A stretch of DNA of 64,000 nucleotides from Burkholderia sp. Ac-20365. GTDB lineage: Bacteria > Pseudomonadota > Gammaproteobacteria > Burkholderiales > Burkholderiaceae. The translations under genes and the position numbers were made by a program. Shown one piece after another: positions 36,836-45,154 of the stretch. The stretch covers positions 62,001 through 126,000 of the forward strand of contig NZ_JAAGPI010000026.1 of NCBI RefSeq assembly GCF_017104715.1, written 5' to 3'. The first letter of the stretch is position 1. Each line of letters begins with the position of its first letter. A model generated the notes under the pieces. That model was not told the origin of the DNA. It did not search any database and saw nothing but the letters and a program-made list of their open reading frames with translations.

Positions 36836-37102
36836 ATGAAGGGAAATCTGGTCATCGTCTGCCGCGATCAGGACGCTGACGCTTTCGATCATCTGCTCGC
36901 AGAGTACGGCGCGTTTCAGACGCGTCTGTCGTCGACCGCGTGGTATCTGAAGCTGGACGTAGCGCCCGAAGTCATACAGGAAGAAATTCTCACGCGCCTT
37001 GGCAAGTACACGACGCATTACATCTTCGAGGCAGACACGGTGACGTGGAATACCGTGGACAGCGAAGCCGCCGCCGCGCTCAATACGCTCTTTACCGAAT
37101 AG
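36836..37102 (+). CDS. Conserved-looking small protein (88 aa), function unknown
   Basis: An 88-residue soluble protein. The pattern VIVCRDQDADAFDHLLAEYG, then STAWYLKLDVAPEVIQEEIL, then HYIFEADTVTWNTVD suggests a beta-alpha-beta ferredoxin-like fold. A strong CCGGAGG ribosome binding site precedes ATG 36836. I do not recognise the family with confidence. It sits between the cyclase and the convergent two-component genes and seems monocistronic. Confidence 0.7.
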   Translation: MKGNLVIVCRDQDADAFDHLLAEYGAFQTRLSSTAWYLKLDVAPEVIQEEILTRLGKYTTHYIFEADTVTWNTVDSEAAAALNTLFTE

Positions 37103-37202
37103 GCTTGTTACCTGTCTGACCGGACAGGACGGCCGGGGCGATTGCGATATCGCTAGCCCCATTCATGCATGCCGCGCAGCCGAAGCGCGCGGCACATCAC
37201 TC

Positions 37203-38543
37203 TCACCAGACACTTTCCGACGCAGCCGTTGCCCGCGACACCGCTTCCAGCGGGAACGTCATCTGCACGCGCAAGCCGCGCCCGCCGCTCTCCCCGTCGT
37301 TATTGCCGATCTGCCATTCGCCGCCCGCGCGCCGCACGAGCCGCTCGACGATCGCGAGACCGAGACCGCTATGGCCATTGCCGCCGCGCGCCGGATCGAG
37401 CCGTACGAACGGACGGCTTGCGTTGATCAGATCCTGCGCGGCGATACCGCTGCCGTTGTCCGTGACCGTCAGCGTGTAGCCTTGCGGCGTGCGCGCCGTC
37501 GCCACCGTGATGGGCGGCGCACCATACGCATGCGCGTTGTCGAGCAGATTCGACAGGATACGGTCGAGCGTCGCCGCGGGAAGCTTGAAGCCGGCACCCG
37601 CGCGCAGATCCGTCTGCACTGTCGGCGCACCGCCCGACACCGCCCGATAGCTGCGTACGACACGCTCGCACTGGCCATCGACGTCGACGGGTTCGCTGCG
37701 GTCCGCGCCGTCGTGCGCGAACACCAGAAACTGCTCGACGATATGCGTCATGGAGTCGACGTCGCGCACGACGCCGTCGCGCATCTTCGCCTCGTCCATC
37801 ATTTCCGCGCGCAGCCGCAGCCGCGCAAGCGGCGTCTTCAGGTCGTGCGCAACGCCCGCCAGCATCACCGCGCGATCGTGTTCGGTGCGCGCGACTTCCT
37901 GCACCATCTGGTTAAAACCATGTGTGAGCTGCCGCAACTCGCGCGGACCGCGCTCGCGCACGGGCGGCACGGGCAGACCGCGCCCGAAGCGCGTCACCGC
38001 CTGGGCGAGCGAGCGCAACGGCTGCTGCAGTTGCCACGCGGCAAAGAGCGCCGCCATCACGCCCGCCGAGAAAATGATGCCGAGCCACAACACCATCCGG
38101 TCTAGCGAACGCGGCGGCCGCAGCGGCTGCACGGGCACGACGATCCAGCTGGCGTCGCTCGCGGAACGCACCCACAGCGTGGGCGGCTTGCCGGGCGTGC
38201 CGACACGCACCTGAGTAGAAGTGGGCAGACGGTCGCGCACGTCGTCGACGAAACGGTCGAGCGGCGCGGGCAGATTGGGCACTTCGGGCGGAACATCCGC
38301 GCTCGCCGGATCGACCAGACGCACGCGCGAAGGCAGCGGCTGATCCGGCTCGCGCCGGACGTGATCGCGCACGGCATCGACGAGGAATACCGCCTCTTCT
38401 ACGGCGTAGCGCGTTTGCGACTGGTTGCGCTCGAAGCGCACCAGCAGGTACCACGCGAAATGCGACACCAGCAATACACAAACGACGAGCAGCGCGAGCC
38501 GCCCGAACAACGAATCAATTGGACGCCGCATGTTGCTCGCCAT
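37203..38543 (-). CDS. EnvZ-type sensor histidine kinase
   Basis: A 446-residue inner-membrane kinase. Helices lie at about 14-36 and 149-170 with a periplasmic domain of about 110 residues between them, then a HAMP region. The H-box VAHDLKTPLARLRLRAEM has phospho-acceptor His233, and the ATPase domain has N-box SNLLDNAHAYG, G1 DNGSGI and G2 HSGLGLAIV. Its start overlaps the end of the response regulator gene by 29 bp (38531 is an alternative start). The pair is divergent from a Spy/CpxP-like gene, which points to envelope sensing. Confidence 0.93.
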   Translation of the reverse strand: MASNMRRPIDSLFGRLALLVVCVLLVSHFAWYLLVRFERNQSQTRYAVEEAVFLVDAVRDHVRREPDQPLPSRVRLVDPASADVPPEVPNLPAPLDRFVDDVRDRLPTSTQVRVGTPGKPPTLWVRSASDASWIVVPVQPLRPPRSLDRMVLWLGIIFSAGVMAALFAAWQLQQPLRSLAQAVTRFGRGLPVPPVRERGPRELRQLTHGFNQMVQEVARTEHDRAVMLAGVAHDLKTPLARLRLRAEMMDEAKMRDGVVRDVDSMTHIVEQFLVFAHDGADRSEPVDVDGQCERVVRSYRAVSGGAPTVQTDLRAGAGFKLPAATLDRILSNLLDNAHAYGAPPITVATARTPQGYTLTVTDNGSGIAAQDLINASRPFVRLDPARGGNGHSGLGLAIVERLVRRAGGEWQIGNNDGESGGRGLRVQMTFPLEAVSRATAASESVW

Positions 38544-39240
38544 CGGGCACGAACACGTATCCGCGCCCGCGCACCGTCTGAATGAAGCGCGGCACCGACG
38601 GATCGGTTTCGAGAATGCGGCGCAGGCGCCACACCTGCACGTCGATACCGCGATCGGTGCCGTCGTATTCGGGACCGTGCAGCAGTTCGAGCAGGCGCTC
38701 GCGCGTGAGCGTGCGCATGGGGTTATTGACGAAGATCTTCAGGAGCGCGAATTCGCTGCCGGACAGCGTGAGCGGCTTGCCTTCCTGATGCAGCGTGCGC
38801 GACTGGAAGTCGAGCGTGAAGCGGCCGAACGAGAACGGCTCGCGCTGCTCGGGTGCCGCCGCCGACGGCACTGTCTTGCGGCGGCGCAGCACTGCCTGCA
38901 CGCGCGCGAGCAGCTCGCGCGGATTGAACGGCTTGCCGAGGTAATCGTCCGCGCCAAGCTCCAGCCCGACGATGCGGTCCACGTCGTCCGCGCGTGCCGT
39001 CAGCATGATGACGGGGATATCGTCGCCCGACGCGCGCAGCTTGCGCAGCGCCGTGAGGCCGTCGACACCCGGCATCATCAGGTCGAGCACGATCAGGTCG
39101 GGACGTTCGCGTTCGATGCGGCGTTCGAGCGAACTGGCGTCGTGCAGCACCGAGACTTCGATGCCTTGACGGGCCAGATAGTCGCGCAGCAGATCGCGCA
39201 GTTCGACGTCGTCATCGACGACAAGTATTTGAGTAGCCAT
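38515..39240 (-). CDS. OmpR/PhoB-family response regulator
   Basis: A 241-residue regulator. The receiver domain has acidic pocket DDD near residue 9, phospho-acceptor Asp53 in LIVLDLMMPG and Lys in GKPFNPREL. The winged-helix DNA-binding domain ends with DVQVWRLRRILETDP and IQTVRGRGYVF. The start ATG 39240 begins the receiver directly. It is translationally coupled to the kinase. The upstream region carries CpxR-like direct repeats between it and the divergent periplasmic chaperone-like gene, so it probably autoregulates and controls that gene. Confidence 0.93.
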   Translation of the reverse strand: MATQILVVDDDVELRDLLRDYLARQGIEVSVLHDASSLERRIERERPDLIVLDLMMPGVDGLTALRKLRASGDDIPVIMLTARADDVDRIVGLELGADDYLGKPFNPRELLARVQAVLRRRKTVPSAAAPEQREPFSFGRFTLDFQSRTLHQEGKPLTLSGSEFALLKIFVNNPMRTLTRERLLELLHGPEYDGTDRGIDVQVWRLRRILETDPSVPRFIQTVRGRGYVFVPDGEQHAASN

Positions 39241-39296
39241 GGTTTGAAGTGTAACGCGCGCCCCTATGCGTTTCCGCCCCATGCGTCCCCGAAAGG

Positions 39297-39311
39297 GTTA
39301 CGGGGTGTTAC
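39297..39311 (-). promoter_or_regulatory. CpxR-like box facing the response regulator gene
   Basis: GTTAC-N5-GTTAC on the plus strand is GTAAC-N5-GTAAC on the minus strand. The spacing and form match the CpxR box GTAAA-N5-GTAAA. It lies 57 bp before the regulator start. Confidence 0.5.
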
Positions 39312-39325
39312 CGCGAAAGGCGCAC

Positions 39326-39340
39326 GTAATGTCACGTAAC
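39326..39340 (+). promoter_or_regulatory. CpxR-like box facing the Spy/CpxP-like gene
   Basis: GTAAT-GTCAC-GTAAC has the same half-site and 5-bp spacer, in the orientation of the divergent gene. A further GTAAC half-site at 39357-39361 is 21 bp on, two helical turns. Confidence 0.5.
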
Positions 39341-39463
39341 TTCCGCAAGGATACGCGTAACACGGCCCGCATTCGATCCCTCTACGCTGTGCCTTACCGA
39401 ATGCGCGCTGGTCCACCTTCGAGACTCGCGGCATCGTCGGCTAGTTGATCAAGGAGCACAGTA

Positions 39464-40003
39464 ATGTCCAAAAAAACATCACGCTTTCTCGCCGTTGCCG
39501 CAGCATCGCTCGCACTGAGTCTCGGAGCCGCCTTCGCCGCGCAGCCGCAAGGCGGTCCCGGCATGGGTCATGGCGGCCCGGGCTGGCACCATGGCGGCTT
39601 CATGAAGGAACTGAACCAGTTGCATGGGCAACTGAAATTGAACGCGGACCAGGAAAAGGCATGGCAGGCCGCGCTCGACACGATGAAGCAAAGCCATGAC
39701 GCCGAGCGCGCGAACCACGAGCAGATGCGCCAGCAGTTCAAGCAGATGCAGCAGCAACCTATTCTCGACCTGAACGCGATGCACGCCGCGCATCAGCAGA
39801 TCGAGCAGAAGGACGCGCAGCTGCGCGAGCAGACCTCGACGGCGTGGCTGAACTTCTACAACGGCCTGAACGACCAGCAGAAGACCACCGTCAGCACCGC
39901 GCTCAAGCAGCACTTCGCGAAGATGGAGCAGCGCCACCAGAAGATGCGCGAGCGCTGGGAAAAGCATAATAACGATGCAGCGGCTTCCGCTGTAAAGCCG
40001 TAA
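39464..40003 (+). CDS. Spy/CpxP-like periplasmic protein
   Basis: A 179-residue exported protein. The signal peptide ends AAFA near residue 26, a Gly/His/Met-rich segment follows (GPGMGHGGPGWHHGG), and then a long helical, Gln/Lys-rich body with the LTxxQ-like pattern (LNADQEKAWQAAL and LNDQQKTTVSTAL). Relatives Spy and CpxP are ATP-independent periplasmic chaperones or stress modulators induced by envelope stress, and the His/Met-rich part suggests metal binding. ATG 39464 follows AAGGAGCACAGTA. CpxR-like boxes lie upstream. Confidence 0.85.
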   Translation: MSKKTSRFLAVAAASLALSLGAAFAAQPQGGPGMGHGGPGWHHGGFMKELNQLHGQLKLNADQEKAWQAALDTMKQSHDAERANHEQMRQQFKQMQQQPILDLNAMHAAHQQIEQKDAQLREQTSTAWLNFYNGLNDQQKTTVSTALKQHFAKMEQRHQKMRERWEKHNNDAAASAVKP

Positions 40004-40031
40004 GGACGGCAGTCAGTCATAGCCGGAAAGA

Positions 40032-40069
40032 AAACAACGCCACGGAAGTTGCCTTCCGTGGCGTTGTTT
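40032..40069. terminator. Bidirectional terminator between the Spy-like and pirin genes
   Basis: A 16-bp perfect stem AACAACGCCACGGAAG with its complement CTTCCGTGGCGTTGTT and a 4-nt loop, with AAA before and TTT after, serves both convergent genes. Confidence 0.85.
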
Positions 40070-40115
40070 CATGGGTCGTCCAGCTCGTGCAGGGACGATG
40101 GACAGCGCGTCTTCG

Positions 40116-40823
40116 TTAGCGCAACTGGCCGAGGTCGAATAGCAGCACTTCAGCGCCCTCGCCCTTTTCCACAGTGACGTTCGAAGCATCGGTGATCATC
40201 GCGGCATCGCCTGCTTTCAGCGGTTCGCCGTTGACCACGACCGCGCCCCGCGCAACGTGCACATACGCCTGGCGTCCCGCCGCGAGCGTGTGCTCGGCGC
40301 GCTCCGCACCATCGAACAGACCTGCGTAGATCGACGCGTCGGCGTGGATCGTCACCGAGCCGTCGCGCCCTTCCGGCGACGCGACCACGCGCAACTGTCC
40401 GCGCTTGTCGTCATCGCTGAAACGCTTTTCTTCGTAGCCCGGCTGGTCGCCGGCGCGCTTCGGGATGATCCAGATCTGCAGCAGATGCAGCGGATCGTCC
40501 TGCGAGCCGTTGAACTCGCTGTGCATCACGCCCGTGCCGGCACTCATGCGCTGCACGTCGCCGGGACGGATCGTCGAGCCGTTGCCCAGGCTGTCGCGAT
40601 GCGACAACGCGCCTTCGAGCACATAGGTGACGATTTCCATGTCGCGATGCCCGTGCGTGCCGAAACCCTGCCCCGCGGCAATCCGGTCCTCGTTGATCAC
40701 GCGCAGCGGACCGAAGTGCATGTTGTCGGGATCGTGGTAATCGGCAAACGAAAAGCTGTGCTTTGCGTTCAGCCAGCCATGGTTGGCGTGGCCGCGTTCC
40801 TCGGAACGGCGAATCCTGATCAT
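40116..40823 (-). CDS. Pirin-family bicupin protein
   Basis: A 235-residue pirin-like protein (YhaK/YhhW type). The N-terminal cupin has the metal-ligand set HFGPLRVINEDRI, GTHGHRDMEIVTYVLEG and HSEFNGS. The C-terminal cupin is degenerate (HVARGAVVVNGEPLKAGDAA). Members bind Fe and some cleave quercetin or act as redox sensors. ATG 40823 follows CGGGAGATTCAC, so the open extension to 40880 is rejected. It stands alone. Confidence 0.9.
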   Translation of the reverse strand: MIRIRRSEERGHANHGWLNAKHSFSFADYHDPDNMHFGPLRVINEDRIAAGQGFGTHGHRDMEIVTYVLEGALSHRDSLGNGSTIRPGDVQRMSAGTGVMHSEFNGSQDDPLHLLQIWIIPKRAGDQPGYEEKRFSDDDKRGQLRVVASPEGRDGSVTIHADASIYAGLFDGAERAEHTLAAGRQAYVHVARGAVVVNGEPLKAGDAAMITDASNVTVEKGEGAEVLLFDLGQLR

Positions 40824-41296
40824 GTGAATCTCCCGGTGAAATGTGGCGATACGGGAATGTATGGGCTGCGCTCCCGGCAAACAATCCGCGCCGCCGCACT
40901 GGATCGTTTCATAAATGATGGCAATGCGGGCCTCGACGCGATGCAGGCCGCATCAGCCGGCGCGGCGCGACGAAATCGCGCACTGACATCCTCCAACCCT
41001 GCGCCCTTCGCGCATGTCTATGGCGGCAAAGGGCTTTTTCCATGCCGCGAGACTGGTTTCGCTGGCGGGTTCGGGTAAAATACCGCGCTTTTTGGTACGG
41101 GTCGACGCGCGTACCGCGTCCGGACGGCCGCCCCGCAAGGCAGGCGCCCGTCGACGGTCGATTGTCGCCAGCCGCAAAACAATCCGCACCGGGTTCGGGC
41201 AGCCTAATTTTGTCCGCCTAGAATGGCGACGGCCGGCCGCAAGCGCGCTGTGGTCGCTGCGGGACAACGCGCGGCGGCCGGGAAGTCAGGAGAAAC
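40824..41296. other. 473-bp upstream region of the hisJ-like gene
   Basis: No gene is supported. A TAAAAT hexamer at 41076-41081 is the best -10 candidate for the downstream transport operon, with only a weak -35. Plus-strand frames through here have no start site and no domain. Confidence 0.45.
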
Positions 41297-42073
41297 ATGA
41301 AGAAGTACGCAGTGGGCGTGGTGCTCGCGGTCATGGCATCGGGCGCCATGGCAAAAGAATGGAAAACCGTGCGTATCGGGGTCGACGCCAGCTATCCGCC
41401 GTTCGAATCGATCGCGCCGGGCGGTCAGGTGGTCGGTTTCGACGCCGATCTCACCCGTGCACTGTGCGCGAAGATGAACGTGAAGTGCGTGTGGATTCCA
41501 CAGGATCTCGACGGCATCATCCCGGCGCTCAAGGCGCGGAAGTTCGACATCATCGTGTCGTCGCTGACGGTGACCGACCAGCGCCGCGAGCAGATCGACT
41601 TCTCCGACAAGCTGTTCGACGCACCCGCGCGCATGATCGCGAAGAAGGGTTCGACGCTGCTGCCGACGGCGCAGTCGCTCAAGGGCAAGCGGATCGGCGT
41701 CGAGCAGGGCTCGACTCAGGAAGCGTTTGCGAAGGCGTACTGGGAGCCGAAGGGCGTGACGATCGTGCCTTACCAGAATCAGGATCAGGTCTACGCCGAT
41801 CTGGCGACGGGGCGTCTCGACGCCGCGCTGCAAGACGAGTTGCAGGCCGACGCCGGCTTCCTGAAGACACCGCGCGGCAAGGATTTCGCGTGGGCGGGCC
41901 CGGAAGTGAAGGATCCGAAGACGATCGGCGAAGGCACCGCCATCGGCGTGCGCAAGGAAGACGGCGAGCTGAAGGCGATGCTGAACAAGGCGCTTGCCCA
42001 GGTTCACCAGGACGGCACGTTCACGAAGCTCGAGAAGCAGTATTTCGACGTCGACATTTACGAAAGCCGCTGA
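41297..42073 (+). CDS. Periplasmic basic-amino-acid-binding protein (HisJ/ArgT type)
   Basis: A 258-residue solute-binding protein. The signal peptide ends ASGAMA near residue 19. The family motif GVDASYPPFESIAPGGQVVGFDADL and the conserved WIPQDLDGIIPALKARKFD and SLTVTDQRREQIDFSD follow. These fit the lysine/arginine/ornithine/histidine cluster 3 binding proteins. It opens a four-gene unit with two permeases and an ATPase. A GGGGC/GCCCC hairpin lies just after its stop (42102-42113) and may help keep its mRNA more abundant than the permease genes. Confidence 0.92.
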   Translation: MKKYAVGVVLAVMASGAMAKEWKTVRIGVDASYPPFESIAPGGQVVGFDADLTRALCAKMNVKCVWIPQDLDGIIPALKARKFDIIVSSLTVTDQRREQIDFSDKLFDAPARMIAKKGSTLLPTAQSLKGKRIGVEQGSTQEAFAKAYWEPKGVTIVPYQNQDQVYADLATGRLDAALQDELQADAGFLKTPRGKDFAWAGPEVKDPKTIGEGTAIGVRKEDGELKAMLNKALAQVHQDGTFTKLEKQYFDVDIYESR

Positions 42074-42101
42074 CGCGTCGCAAACGCGTAGGGCAAAAGC
42101 T

Positions 42102-42113
42102 GGGGCTCGCCCC
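42102..42113 (+). other. Short hairpin after the binding-protein gene
   Basis: GGGGC-TC-GCCCC, 28 bp past the stop. There is no T-tract. Hairpins at this place in binding-protein operons often protect the upstream mRNA; that role is inferred. Confidence 0.35.
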
Positions 42114-42357
42114 GATGGGCCGGTTCGCAAGCTTCGTAATACAGTCGCATCGACGGTAGCACCGCAGTAGAAGATCAAAGCAGTAAAGCGCGCTGCCGGC
42201 CTGAGAGAGACACGAAGGCCAGGCAGTCATGATTCGCACAGCGGCACGCTGTGCGCCGCACGGGAGACATCGAGGGCACCCGCCTTCGGACCAACCGCCG
42301 CAGCGTACGGATTGCCGCGTCTTTCGCGGCGCACGTGAGCGTCGTCAAGGACTCACT

Positions 42358-43047
42358 ATGTTCTTTCAAGGCTACGGCCCGCTGATCTTTGCCGGCACGG
42401 TACAAACCGTGAAGCTGGCGATCCTGTCGCTCGCGTTCGCTTTCGTGCTGGGCCTGCTCGGCGCGGCGGCGAAACTGTCGAAGAACCGGGTGACCAACGG
42501 CATCGGCACGGTCTATACGACGCTGATTCGCGGCGTCCCCGACCTCGTGCTGATGCTGCTGCTCTTCTACAGCATCCAGATCTGGCTGAACGATCTCACC
42601 GACATGCTCGGCTGGGATCAGATCGACATCGATCCATTCGTCGCGGGCGTCGCCGTGCTCGGCTTCATCTACGGCGCGTACTTCACGGAAACCTTCCGCG
42701 GCGCGTTTCTCGCCGTGCCGCGCGGCCAGCTCGAAGCGGGCGCCGCTTACGGCATGACGGGCTGGCAGGTGTTCACGCGGATCATGTTCCCGCAGATGAT
42801 GCGCTTCGCGCTGCCCGGCATCGGCAATAACTGGCAGGTGATGGTCAAGGCAACCGCGCTCGTGTCGATCATCGGCCTCGCGGATGTCGTGAAGGCCGCG
42901 CAGGACGCCGGCAAGGGCACGCTGCGGTTCTTCTTCTTCACGCTGATGGCGGGCGCCATCTATCTGCTCATCACGACGGCGTCGAACTTCGTGCTGATGT
43001 ACCTCGAAAAACGCTACTCGACTGGCGTGCGCAAGGCGGAACTATGA
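42358..43047 (+). CDS. hisQ: Amino-acid ABC permease, HisQ type
   Basis: A 229-residue permease of the polar amino acid family with about five membrane helices. The EAA loop is QLEAGAAYGMTGWQVFTRIMFPQMMRFALPG. ATG 42358 follows CAAGGACTCACT; the frame open to 42229 is ignored. Its stop codon overlaps the next permease start (ATGA), so the pair is coupled and makes the heterodimeric channel. Confidence 0.9.
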   Translation: MFFQGYGPLIFAGTVQTVKLAILSLAFAFVLGLLGAAAKLSKNRVTNGIGTVYTTLIRGVPDLVLMLLLFYSIQIWLNDLTDMLGWDQIDIDPFVAGVAVLGFIYGAYFTETFRGAFLAVPRGQLEAGAAYGMTGWQVFTRIMFPQMMRFALPGIGNNWQVMVKATALVSIIGLADVVKAAQDAGKGTLRFFFFTLMAGAIYLLITTASNFVLMYLEKRYSTGVRKAEL

Positions 43048-43757
43048 TCGAGCTGATCCAGGAATACTGGCGCAACTATCTGTATACGGACGGCTACCGC
43101 TTCACCGGCGTCGCCATCACGTTGTGGCTGCTGGTCATATCGATCGGCCTTGGCTTCTGTCTTTCCGTGCCGCTCGCGGTCGCGCGCGTGTCGAAGAAGA
43201 AGTGGCTGTCGTCGCTGGTCTGGCTGTATACGTATATCTTCCGTGGCACACCGTTGTACGTGCAACTGTTGCTCTGCTACACGGGTCTGTACAGCCTCGA
43301 GATCATCCGCTCGAATGCACTCACCAACGCGTTCTTCCGCGACGGCATGCACTGCACGCTGCTCGCCTTCACGCTGAACACCTGCGCGTACACCACCGAG
43401 ATTTTCGCCGGCGCGATCAAGGCGACGCCTTATGGCGAGATCGAAGCGGCGCGCGCGTATGGCATGTCGCAGTTCACGCTGTATCGCCGCGTGATCCTGC
43501 CGTCGGCACTGCGCCGCGCGCTGCCGTACTACAGCAATGAAGTGATCCTCATGCTGCACGCCACCACGGTCGCGTTCACCGCCACGGTGCCGGACATCCT
43601 GAAGATCGCACGCGACGTGAACTCGGCAACGTATCGTTCGTTCGACGCGTTCGGTATCGCCGCCCTGCTCTATCTGATCATCTCTTTTGCGCTCGTCTGG
43701 CTGTTCCGCCGCGCCGAGCGCCGCTGGCTCGCTTATCTGCGCCCGCAAGGCAAGTAA
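43044..43757 (+). CDS. hisM: Amino-acid ABC permease, HisM type
   Basis: A 237-residue second permease. It has WLYTYIFRGTPLYVQLLL and the EAA loop EIEAARAYGMSQFTLYRRVILPSALRRALP, the standard cluster 3 pattern. It starts in the ATGA overlap with the hisQ-like gene and is followed 30 bp later by the ATPase gene. Confidence 0.9.
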   Translation: MIELIQEYWRNYLYTDGYRFTGVAITLWLLVISIGLGFCLSVPLAVARVSKKKWLSSLVWLYTYIFRGTPLYVQLLLCYTGLYSLEIIRSNALTNAFFRDGMHCTLLAFTLNTCAYTTEIFAGAIKATPYGEIEAARAYGMSQFTLYRRVILPSALRRALPYYSNEVILMLHATTVAFTATVPDILKIARDVNSATYRSFDAFGIAALLYLIISFALVWLFRRAERRWLAYLRPQGK

Positions 43758-43787
43758 GGCGTCGACCAAAGCAAGTCAAGGAACCCG

Positions 43788-44573
43788 ATGAACACTCCAG
43801 CTACACCGCAAATGCTTTTCGTCGACAACCTGCACAAGCAGTACGGCGATAACGAAGTTCTCAAAGGCGTCACGTTGCGCGCGAACCGCGGCGACGTGAT
43901 CAGCGTGATCGGCTCGTCCGGTTCGGGCAAGAGCACGATGCTTCGCTGCATCAACTTTCTCGAGCAGCCGAACTCGGGCCGTATCTTTGTCGAAGGTCAG
44001 GAGATCCGCACGCTGAAGGACAAGCACGGCGCGCTGCGCGTGTCTGACGCGAAGCAGTTGCAGAAGATGCGCACGAAACTCTCGATGGTGTTCCAGCACT
44101 TCAACCTGTGGACGCACATGACGGTGCTCGAGAACATCATCGAGGCGCCGCTGCACGTGCTCGGTATTCCGCGCAAGGAAGCCGAAGACCGCGCCCGCAT
44201 GTATCTGGAGAAAGTGGGCCTCGCGCCGCGCGTCGAGAAACAGTATCCGTCGCATCTGTCGGGCGGTCAGCAGCAGCGCGTGGCGATCGCCCGCGCACTG
44301 ACGATGAACCCCGATGTGATGCTGTTCGATGAACCGACTTCAGCGCTCGACCCCGAGCTGGTCGGCGAAGTGCTGAAGGTCATGCAAACGCTCGCCGAAG
44401 AAGGCCGCACGATGATCGTCGTCACGCACGAAATGGCCTTCGCGCGCAACGTGTCGAACCACGTGATGTTCCTGCATCAGGGACGCGTCGAAGAAGAAGG
44501 TCACCCGGACGAAGTGTTCAGGAACACGAAGAGTGAGCGCCTGAAGCAGTTTCTCTCTGGCAGCCTGAAATAA
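43788..44573 (+). CDS. hisP: Amino-acid ABC transporter ATPase, HisP type
   Basis: A 261-residue ATPase. Walker A is GSSGSGKST, the Q-loop is MVFQHFNLW, the signature is LSGGQQQR, Walker B is VMLFDEPTSALDPELVGEV, and the H-loop is VTHEM. It shows close similarity to HisP/GlnQ. It completes the histidine/lysine/arginine/ornithine importer and ends at a strong terminator (44602). Confidence 0.94.
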   Translation: MNTPATPQMLFVDNLHKQYGDNEVLKGVTLRANRGDVISVIGSSGSGKSTMLRCINFLEQPNSGRIFVEGQEIRTLKDKHGALRVSDAKQLQKMRTKLSMVFQHFNLWTHMTVLENIIEAPLHVLGIPRKEAEDRARMYLEKVGLAPRVEKQYPSHLSGGQQQRVAIARALTMNPDVMLFDEPTSALDPELVGEVLKVMQTLAEEGRTMIVVTHEMAFARNVSNHVMFLHQGRVEEEGHPDEVFRNTKSERLKQFLSGSLK

Positions 44574-44601
44574 GGCTGCAATGTAGTTTATGTAGTATTA
44601 C

Positions 44602-44627
44602 AGGGCGCTTACCGGGCGCCCTTTTTT
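44602..44627 (+). terminator. Terminator of the amino-acid importer operon
   Basis: AGGGCGC (44602-44608) pairs with GCGCCCT (44615-44621), and TTTTTT follows, 28 bp after the hisP-like stop. Confidence 0.85.
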
Positions 44628-44904
44628 ATCTCTGCGCAGCACCGCTCTCTCCCTCCTGCGGGCCCAAAAGCTTCGGCATCCCAACATCTGCGCGAACGAC
44701 AGTTCGAAACGCCTCTACTCCCGACGATTCCTTCCGTCAATAGTGGCAATCCTTGACACAAGTCATTAACAACGGTGTGTCCCTTGCAGAGCAAGGCGGA
44801 TTGGGCCGTTTGACGCCCTTTGGCCATCACTTGTCCCACAGTGGTATTGCAATTTAGAGACATCTTTACCGAGCATCACTAATTTATTCGCCAACCGGGG
44901 GGTA

Positions 44905-44935
44905 TTTTGCTAAATTAGTAACGAAAGTAGCAAAA
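44905..44935. promoter_or_regulatory. Operator-like dyad upstream of the porin gene
   Basis: TTTTGCTA (44905-44912) and TAGCAAAA (44928-44935) form a perfect inverted repeat with 15 bp between, in the AT-rich porin promoter zone. Confidence 0.4.
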
Positions 44936-45154
44936 CAAAGTTCAAGAAAAGTAGTTTCACTTCAAAACGAACAAAACAGGAGATACCGGTCGCGAGGGAT
45001 CGGAACGACGATCAGACAGCTTTCGAAGCTGCGCGTCGACATCAAAACCGGTCACTGCGCATCTCCCTGGACAGAGATTCCTGCTCGGCGCTGCTGGCGT
45101 CCGGGCACCACTCGCAGTACTGGCTTTACTTTTTGACAGGGTATGGAGGAGAAG

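Larger units (their letters stand above)
44574..45154. other. 581-bp region between the importer operon and the porin
   Basis: It contains the importer terminator, a TTGACA hexamer at 44754-44759, a distinctly AT-rich zone at 44870-44980 with a perfect 8-bp dyad, and the porin ribosome binding site. No gene is supported; an 84-codon minus-strand frame has poor composition. Confidence 0.55.

Noticed and set aside
44609..44863. 84-codon minus-strand frame upstream of the porin
   Set aside because: It crosses the importer terminator, has poor codon bias and no Shine-Dalgarno.
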